From contig BSQZ01000018.1 in assembly GCA_033239005.1 (NCBI GenBank), positions 2,344,536 through 2,408,535 of the forward strand: a DNA stretch of 64,000 bases, given 5' to 3'. The notes under the pieces are model-generated. The model was not told the origin of the DNA. It made no database searches and saw only the letters and a program-made list of their open reading frames with translations. Of this stretch, positions 57,324 to 64,000 are shown piece after piece (position 1 is the stretch's first letter; every line of letters begins with the position of its first letter). The position numbers were made by a program, and so were the translations under genes. The stretch comes from Lamellibrachia satsuma (Eukaryota > Annelida > Polychaeta > Sabellida > Siboglinidae).

Positions 57324-59773
57324 ACCACTTTTATTACAATATAGCCACCATCCAATATACGGTAACTGCAAACCTAGTACTGAACAACTGGTCAATATAT
57401 CTATAATTTATCAATTATACTTATACTATAATTTATCAATTATAATCTCTCATTGTTGTTCCTAGGGTAAACCTGGAACGGCTCGGCCGACGAGCTTTCT
57501 CGTGTGCAGGTCCCGCCCTCTGGAACTCTCTTCCAATAGGGCTAAGAACGCAACGTGATTCTAAACATTTTAAGAGGGACTTGAAAACCTTCCTCTTTAA
57601 TCAAGCTTTTTCGTAATTTTTTGTGTGTATATACATGTATAATGTGTCTAAGTATGTATGGATGTATATGTGTATGTATGTGTATGTATGTATATGTATG
57701 TATGTGCATGATATATTCACTAATGTAATATATTTTATTTAGCTACCTAAATAACCATAAACAATATACTGAAATTGATCATATAAAATCAAACATGTTA
57801 CCAATAACAACTGGCATACCACAGGGCTCAATCCTAGGACCTCTGTTATTTGTTATATATATCAATATAATATATATATGACATCCAAAGGACAAATAAA
57901 AATATACAGACTCTTACTCTGAAGATAGATAATATAAATATTGAACATGTTAAGGAATTTAATTTCTTAGGTTTAATTATTGATACAAATCTGAACAGGA
58001 AAAGACATACTGAAAAATTTCAAAAGCCCAAAAAAATTTGTATTTTAAATAAATTAAAACGTGTTATCACAACAAATTAAAATGCTATTATATAATTAAT
58101 TTATTGTACCACACATTAATTACTGCATCGTGGCTTGGGGTTTTCAAACAAATAGAATAATAAAACTTCAAAAGAAAGCATTGAAAATTATTACCTAAGT
58201 AACTATAATTCCCACACAGAGCCACTCCATAAAAAAACTCAGCATGTTAAAAGTAGATGACATTCTTAAATTACAACAATTAAAAATTTTATTATAAATA
58301 TATACATAGCAATTTACCAGTTTATTTACAAAACTGGAGGATAATCTTCAACTATGACATACATAATTATGATACACGAATCAAGAATGAAATGTATACT
58401 TATAAAACTAAACACGAATTTGCAAAGAAATGTCTTCGGCATAATTTACCATTTTTACTTAATAATATTCCCACTGAATATAAGATTATTCAACATTTAC
58501 CTATTCTAAATGAAGGTAAATAATACTAGTAAATTCAATGCATTGAAACAACATTATGTACACTTTTAGGTTTAAAGCAGACAGGTTTGTTTGATTTAAA
58601 TCATTGATTTAAATCTCTCCAACAAAATAATTGATTTATGATTTTTTATTTCCGATTTTTTTAATGACTGATTTATATGAATTTAACAGAAATAATTGTT
58701 TACAAGCATCGAGATCAACAAACTTTTTATGTATTTTATACAAAAGCACAATGTGCGCACACTTGTGTAGTTGTGTTGTCACCAGATAGCCTGCTAGTCA
58801 AATATTTTATGACATTGTGTATGTTTGAGCTATTCCCTTTCTGAATGCAGTGAAGCCACACAAATTTGTCTTCAAGAGGAAGTATCTTTTCATGTCAGAA
58901 ACCCTGAGTTAAAGTCCACTTAGAGCTTATGATAGTTGTTACCAATTCTGTATGTTGACTGAAGTGAGACAGTCTTGGTGACAATTGTTTAATACTGTAC
59001 CAGTTTGCAGAGACACATAGAGTACACAGAACCTTGGACAGGTGCTAATCCACCCTCTCAGCAAACAATAATTAGCACTGCCACAGACACACAGCATGCT
59101 TTCCTTTCCAAGACAGATTATGCAATTACAGGGGGTTAGGCCTTGTGGATATTGCCTAATGTGTTTATATAAGCAAAAATCATGTACCCTTTGTTAAGAC
59201 AAGTCCCAAATCGATTTGGATAGAATACGTTTGAAAGAGTTTATAAATATAAACATCTATATAAATGTATATTGAAAGCAGACAACATCAACCCATGGGC
59301 ATATTGGGGGGCATTGGGCCTTGGGTCCCCCTTGGCTTAATTTTTTCCATATAACCTGTTGCACCACAATGTGGTAGCATAGTAAACTAATGGGTGACTA
59401 TGCTTGGCCTCCCCCTTTGTGAGACTCTAGATATGTGACTGCATAAACCATCCACCATTAGGTGTTATACATATATGTTATACATCTTTATGCCATAAAA
59501 ACTCCAGTTTCTGATGAGCCATTAGGTCAGAGCATGGTCACATTGATAGTAATTTGGTGTATTCTTGCTGTGTTACAGATAGGATGGTACAATGACTGTG
59601 TGACAAAGCCATTCAAGTTCAGCTATGACAGAGACACACTGGCATTTGTCCTTATCAGTACTCCGTCTATGTTTGAGAAGGCATTCAAGCCATTCCTAGT
59701 GAGCCCGCATTGTGTGGGAGTCCGGGATCCAATTGACCAGTGCATGGACTACCGCTTCAAGTGTTCCGTCCAG
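52693..59773 (+). CDS. MMACHC: MMACHC, cobalamin trafficking/dealkylation enzyme (5' part)
   Basis: Exon 1 (52693-52782) and exon 2 (59579-59773) join in phase 0 and encode 95 residues of a protein of usually about 280. MMACHC (CblC) receives vitamin B12 in the cytosol and removes its upper ligand using reduced flavin or glutathione. Exon 1: MEVERVKETLRGALEPYGFE plus CYPFK. Exon 2: IGWYNDCVTKPFKFSYDRDT, LAFVLISTPSMFEKAFKPFL, then DPIDQCMDYRF. These match the human start ([49 protein letters not shown]). Two in-frame ATGs (52693, 52708) could start; an in-frame ATG at 52600 would cross the promoter and is less likely. The remaining exons, with the cobalamin-binding core, lie past the right edge. 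Intron 1 holds a 2.7-kb minisatellite; intron 2 a young LINE at its donor. Confidence 0.93.
53083..53325 (+). repeat. Interspersed repeat of about 240 bp, copy 2
   Basis: Second copy of the repeat at 49527-49775, same orientation, in MMACHC intron 1. Confidence 0.85.
53326..53975. other. MMACHC intron 1, first part
   Basis: Holds a (GT)n(GCGT)n tract at 53570-53610 and AT-rich duplicated segments (tatggtgctata and gtggtgctataa) at 53760-53920. Confidence 0.6.
53980..54016. repeat. (TA)n microsatellite
   Basis: Short pure TA tract. Confidence 0.95.
54220..56945. repeat. 54-bp minisatellite, about 50 copies, in MMACHC intron 1
   Basis: Unit: ggtgcgtccatggtggtaaa plus catctgtgtcatgtactcgg plus ggccatgaccatgt. 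Since 54 is a multiple of 3, frames of over 700 codons are open on both strands (plus 54777-56948, minus 54123-56243), each an 18-residue repeat. No start context, domain or splice evidence supports a protein. Variant types (ctgtgtcatg, atatgtcatg, ctgtgtcaag) recur in ordered blocks, showing higher-order duplication. Confidence 0.97.
57267..57320. repeat. (TA)n microsatellite
   Basis: TA tract of 54 bp in MMACHC intron 1. Confidence 0.97.
57470..57618 (+). mobile_element. LINE pol C-terminal relic
   Basis: Frame VNLERLGRRAFSCAGPALWN, SLPIGLRTQRDSKHFKRDLK and TFLFNQAFS then stop, matching the extreme C-terminus of CR1/L2-type pol (AFSVAAPRLWNSLP-type). Confidence 0.85.
57735..58570 (+). mobile_element. 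AT-rich LINE RT relic
   Basis: [20 protein letters not shown], then after a deletion that removes the catalytic box INIEHVKEFNFLGLIIDTNL and LNKLKRVITTN. The rest is decayed. A separate family from the neighbours, with strong AT bias. Confidence 0.75.
58571..59578. other. MMACHC intron 1, last part
   Basis: No feature recognised. Confidence 0.5.
59579..59773 (+). CDS. MMACHC: MMACHC exon 2
   Basis: Acceptor tgttacag, donor GTAAGC at 59774; 65 codons. The frame continues without a stop into the LINE that follows, so an unspliced transcript would encode an MMACHC-RT fusion. Confidence 0.95.
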
Positions 59774-59788
59774 GTAAGCATCACTGCT
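59774..59788 (+). repeat. LINE target-site duplication, left copy (MMACHC donor)
   Basis: gtaagcatcactgct; the first six bases are the exon 2 donor. Confidence 0.93.
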
Positions 59789-60809
59789 AAATTATGGAAT
59801 TCCATCCAAATTATCAATCTTGTGAAAATGTGTTACAAAAACTTCAGATTTGCAGTTGAGCATGAAGGCAAATTGTCAAAATGGTTTCCTGTGATGTCGG
59901 GAGTAAGGCAAGGATGTGTGATGTCAGGGTTTTTGTTTGTATTGGTGATAGACTGGATTATGCGGAAAACAACTAGAAGGATAAGAGGAATTCAAAGGGG
60001 ATTAGATACGATGGAGGACCTAGATTTTGCAGACGATTTAGCTCTGTTATCAACATCAAGAAGAAACTTACAACAGAAGACAAACGAGCTAGAAGTGCAT
60101 GCAAAGAAAACTAGACTACACATAAACACAGCCAAAACAAAAGTGATGAAGATCAAGACTGATGATAACCAACCCATTGTAATAGGCATACACGATATAG
60201 AAACTGTTGATAGTTTCACTTATCTAGGCTTAGTAATGGATGCAGACAAAGGTTCAACAGCAGATATAATTGCACGCCTAAAGAAAGCGAGAACAGCCTA
60301 TTATAAACTGAGGAAATTGTGGGCATCAGGCCAATACAGAAGGAAAACGAAACTCAGAATCTACAAGAGCAATGTGATGTCGGTTCTACTATACAGAGCA
60401 GAATGCTGGAAGGTAAACCAAAATGATGGACAAAGGCACAATACATTTCACAATAGATGTTTATGCCGAATTCTACGTATATTCTGGCCAAGAACAATTT
60501 CAAATGAAAAACTGTATGAAGAGGTAGAAATAAGCAGGATAACAGACATCATCAAGGCTAGACGATGGAGTTTTATTGGCCATATCCTTTGGTTTGAGAA
60601 TACAAATGGCTGCCGTATAGTGACGAATTGGACCCTGTGGGAAAGAGATCGATCGGAAGACCAAAAGAGACATGGCGGCGAATGGTGGAAAAATAATGAG
60701 ATGCGTTTGGGTGGAAATCATGGGCAGAGGGAGGTTGACAGGGCGGAATGGCGGACTCTTGTACATGCCCTATGCGACACATGGCGCCCAAGAGATCCGT
60801 AAGCCATAA
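59789..60809 (+). mobile_element. Young 5'-truncated RTE-like LINE in the MMACHC intron 2 donor region
   Basis: An uninterrupted frame of about 335 codons: FPVMSGVRQGCVMSGFLFVL, LDFADDLALL (FADD box), VDSFTYLGLVMDADKGS, KLRIYKSNVMSVLLYRAECW, WSFIGHIL and a stop after DTWRPRDP. The 15-bp target duplication gtaagcatcactgct is perfect (59774-59788 and 60810-60824). The 5' end is cut inside RT. Intact frame and perfect duplication indicate a recent insertion. Confidence 0.93.
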
Positions 60810-60824
60810 GTAAGCATCACTGCT
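60810..60824 (+). repeat. LINE target-site duplication, right copy
   Basis: Identical gtaagcatcactgct, directly after the LINE end ccataa. Confidence 0.93.
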
Positions 60825-62545
60825 GGACAGGTATTTGTTGGAAGTAATTGTTCTGTTTCTCTACATGAAAAATGTATGAATGTGTATAAGACAAGTTGTG
60901 GCATGTAAGACATGTGTTGGTATGTCAGGAATACAAATTGGCAAAATTTTTTATGTTTCAAAAGATGTGTTTTGCCATTTTTATTACAAAGTTTAGAACT
61001 TATAAGTAATTTTTTCATAGAATTGGATTAAACCCTTTCGTAATCTCGATTTTATTAAGATGGGTCTCACCAAAGCAGCATTTACCTGTGATGTTTACAG
61101 ATAATGTATTTCATCAAAGGTAAATGTGGACTCGATCAAGCTAGGAGCACCAGTTGTAGGTCCTGCTTATTGGTAGTACCATTGCTGCACTAATGGCTAA
61201 ATCACAATCAGGTGTCTATTTTGGAGTGTCACCATGTAAGTAGTCTATATTTTCTAACAGGAATTACTGGGATGTTATTTTGTGTTGAGGTTAAGTGTCT
61301 AGACTGTGACTCAATGTTCTGACAATTTCTTCATGATCAGATCAGCGGTTTTTAAAACATGACTCTGTATGTAGGTTAAAATAGGCAGTTTTTTGTTTTG
61401 ATGTTGAAATCTGGAATTGCTGTTATTTTATAGGTAGTTTACATAATTATTTTCGGCCAGTATACAGGAATAAATAGTTGCCTATGCTAAGTAATTTATT
61501 CTGTTTCATATTGCAAGCAAGGAAAAGTTGATTGCTCGTGCAGTTGTTATTGGTGTTTTTTCACAAGTTCACTGAACTCGCTGACTTTGTGTTTATAGTA
61601 CTTAGTCTATTGTATTTATTTGTGCATCTCCTCATTGTCTGACATCATCATTACAGACCAGAGTTATGTCTTTAAAAAATGTACTAAGCATATGTCATTA
61701 CACATGCCTAAAACTGCAGCATTTCATGCCAAAAATCTGTCCCATCAGTAAACTGCTTTCTCTGGTAATACAGGTGAGCTCAAAATACGTCTATAAGAAC
61801 ATGTTAACTGGAATATACAGTGGTACAAACATCATGCAATTTGAGACAGTGCTTGTCTCATGGTAAATGAAAACTTAAATGTCCTGTGCATAGACTTTTT
61901 GTCCTGTCCGAAGACCCATATACCCCTTTCCTGGTAATATAGTTGATCTCAAAATGTGTCCATAACATCTTAACTAGAATATGTAATGATCCAAAATTTG
62001 TGCAAACAGTAAAGTAAAATAATACAAAAATAAAATTATTGTGGCCATAGGCCCACGACATGTTTACTAAGAATTACTAGTTGCTTTTGTTGGCTTTAAC
62101 TAATGTCAATTCAAGTATATTGTTTTTCTGTAGCTCATTTCTGGTCAATACTTTGTCATAAATCAGGAGAATATTTAGTTGTCATTAAAATTTAGGACTT
62201 TATTTGACTGACTTAAACTTAGTTTCCCAACTAAGGAACTACAAAAACACCTTATGCAAAGTTTATAGAATTTTCAGAATATGTAAACCATTATTTTTTT
62301 AATGGAAGTAATTTGATAGTGAAACTGTTTTAGTTAAAAAAATCATTGTTTATGTAATTAAAATGTAATGTCCTGTCAGTGTCCGTAGCTAGGCCTCTTT
62401 GTCCAATCTGTTAGTCCAAAGACATTTACTAAGAATAGCTACTTTGTTGCTTCTAAGCTAATGTATTCAATTATATTTTTACTGTGTGACTTACAATGCT
62501 GAACTGTCATTCAAGAGAAACTGTGGTTGTAAATCCCACTGCGGT
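60825..62545. other. MMACHC intron 2, unassigned
   Basis: AT-rich. No exon matching the continuing MMACHC sequence was found here. Confidence 0.55.
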
Positions 62546-62549
62546 CGCT

Positions 62550-62805
62550 TCAAAACTTTGGCAAGTTTGATCACCACACGTTGCGACAGTTCACTCAGCT
62601 GTATAAATGAGTATCTGGCAATGCAGAATGTGGTAGATATGTGAACGAATAGTCTTCGCGCAGTAATTGCTGCATGGCTGAAAGCTTCCCAGAGAAGTTG
62701 AAATGGCCTTGGAACAAACAGGTCTGCCAGGGGGTGAAGTGTAGTGTTTTGGCAGTCCTAAGGACTAGATACCGTGCTATATAAGAACTTACCTTTTAGT
62801 TTTTT
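62550..62805 (+). mobile_element. SINE-like copy, same family as 1-290
   Basis: acagttcactcagctgtata, gagtatctggcaatgcagaa, cagtaattgctgcatggctg and gctatataagaacttacctt. The B-box region is decayed. The most complete 3' part of the family in this window. Confidence 0.75.
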
Positions 62806-62899
62806 AGTTATAATTAACTTTTAAGTACAATTATTTGATTGACTTATGACCTTATGTAAAAGGGTAAAATGTATGTTGGAATAATGAGGAGTATAGAAG

Positions 62900-63600
62900 G
62901 AAAGTCCTCATGATCCCAATATGCATTGGCATTCAGATACCATACAGCGCACCAGTCTGGAGCACGAGTACCCACACAAAGAAGCTGGATACCCCATTGA
63001 ACAACACCTTACGACCATCACAGGCTGCCTCCGTGCCACCCCAGTCAACCAACTGCCCATCCTAGCTGGGATTGCTCCAGCCAATCTACGCTAAGAAGCA
63101 GTCTCCTGAATGTCATGATGTGATGATCCCACCAGTTCGCAACCAGTTGAAGTCTTGTCAGCCCTTCGTCCAAGCAGTGCAACGGCTCCTGCAGTCTGTA
63201 CTGCCAGATGTCTCTAAGGACTCCTGGCTAAGAAACAACTGGAAGATACAGTGGCAGGTAGCAGAACCATCAATGCTCCACTACTTCTACGACTCCCCAC
63301 GCAAGTAGGTGACAGGTGAGGAGCTTCCGCACCGACAATGGACTATACTGAATCGCTTATGGACTGGTGTCGACCGATTTAAGTCATCAATGCAGGCATG
63401 GTGCCTAACAGAGTCCAAACTGCGACTGTGGTGCACCAGAGCAGACAGTGGACCACATCATCAATGACTGCCAGATGTTCAGACCACCAACCGGCGAAAG
63501 AGGGCTAATCGAAGTAGACAGTGCAACTACCTGGGTAAAACATGCCTCCTCGAGACAGAGCTGCAGATATGAGGAAGTAAGACATAAGAAATAAGAAGAC
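62900..63600 (+). mobile_element. LINE pol 3' fragment
   Basis: Several frames: SAPVWSTSTHTKKLDTPLNN, then LTTITGCLRATPVNQLPILA plus GIAPANLR, then LWTGVDRFKSSMQAWCLTES and CTRADSGPHH. These match the C-terminus of Jockey/I-type pol (ITGCLRPTP, LAGIAPAELRR, RTGVGRF). Not functional. Confidence 0.85.
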
Positions 63601-64000
63601 ACATTAACTGATGTCAACATTTGTGTTCATTTTATCCTGTCTGTAGCCCCTTCATGTTTTACATAGACTAAAGATGTTCTGCAACTGGTGTTACACTAGA
63701 TAATTAAGTACTGGTGCATGATTTGTCTTATTAGATGTATAGTTTAGGGTATTGCAACCTGTCTGTGTATGTTTGTGATGTATGGTAAAAATTGCTTCAG
63801 AGACAATTTTAATTTTGAATATCAACCATCAAATATATTTGTTTTACAAATTGAGTTACCATTTCCAGTATGATATAGTACCAAATATGTATAAAAACAG
63901 ACTACAGTCAATTTTGTATGTAACATATTGCTCAACAAAGTGTTTTCAATACAAATTAACTTCTACATTTAATACAATTTGTAGCAACTGTCCTGTAAAA
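63601..64000. other. Unassigned sequence at the right edge
   Basis: No feature recognised; MMACHC exon 3 is not visible. Confidence 0.5.

Noticed and set aside
59462..60802. A single gene of 446 codons
   Set aside because: It is MMACHC exon 2 joined to intron and LINE sequence by an accident of frame; exon 2 ends at the donor at 59774.

Overview
The window is animal nuclear DNA: AT-rich, intron-containing genes with GT-AG junctions, many families of degraded non-LTR retrotransposons (LINEs), tRNA-derived SINE-like copies, long (TA)n tracts and an unusual number of minisatellites. The proteins are clearly metazoan. The repeat landscape (CR1-like and RTE-like LINEs) suggests a mollusc or another lophotrochozoan, but this is an inference and I cannot name a species.

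Five host genes could be assembled exon by exon with consistent splice phase. (1) 10.97-15.13 kb, +: the 3' part of a gene encoding a Death domain, a coiled coil built from repeated 63-bp exons, and a six-bladed kelch propeller; its first exon is not identified. (2) 21.07-24.20 kb, -: MRPL55, a mitochondrial ribosomal protein (3 exons, 122 aa). (3) 24.51-42.76 kb, +: CTNS, the lysosomal cystine/H+ exporter cystinosin (9 exons, 389 aa, complete). (4) 45.59-52.54 kb, -: a GILT-type lysosomal thiol reductase (IFI30 family; 7 exons, 255 aa, complete). (5) 52.69 kb to beyond the right edge, +: MMACHC, the cytosolic vitamin B12 processing enzyme (exons 1 and 2 only). A small single-exon gene of unknown function lies at 19.87-20.10 kb (-).

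MRPL55/CTNS and GILT/MMACHC are head-to-head pairs separated by only 309 and 148 bp, so each pair probably shares a bidirectional promoter. Both intergenic gaps carry TFEB/MITF-type E-boxes (TCACATGA in both; GTCACGTGGT in the second). CTNS and GILT lie tail to tail. The block CTNS-GILT-MMACHC therefore groups lysosomal disulfide reduction, lysosomal cystine export and thiol-dependent cobalamin processing; a functional link is an inference.

The rest is repeats. 0-10.5 kb holds SINE-like sequence, a nest of LINEs inserted into each other, a 58-bp minisatellite and a CR1-like LINE. Minisatellites sit at 15.9 kb (45 bp), 17.5 kb (68 bp), 30.4 kb (about 30 bp, C-rich), 31.7 kb (31 bp, inside a LINE ORF), 33.1 kb (42 bp), 39.6 kb (32 bp), 41.3 kb (133 bp), 46.4 kb (43 bp) and 54.2-56.9 kb (54 bp). 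Three touch splice sites: the 43-bp array is made of copies of the GILT exon 6 splice donor, the 42-bp array starts within 10 bp of the CTNS exon 4 donor, and the 32-bp array ends just before the CTNS exon 7 acceptor. A 5'-truncated LINE also landed 15 bp inside MMACHC intron 2, with a perfect 15-bp target duplication that copies the donor GT.
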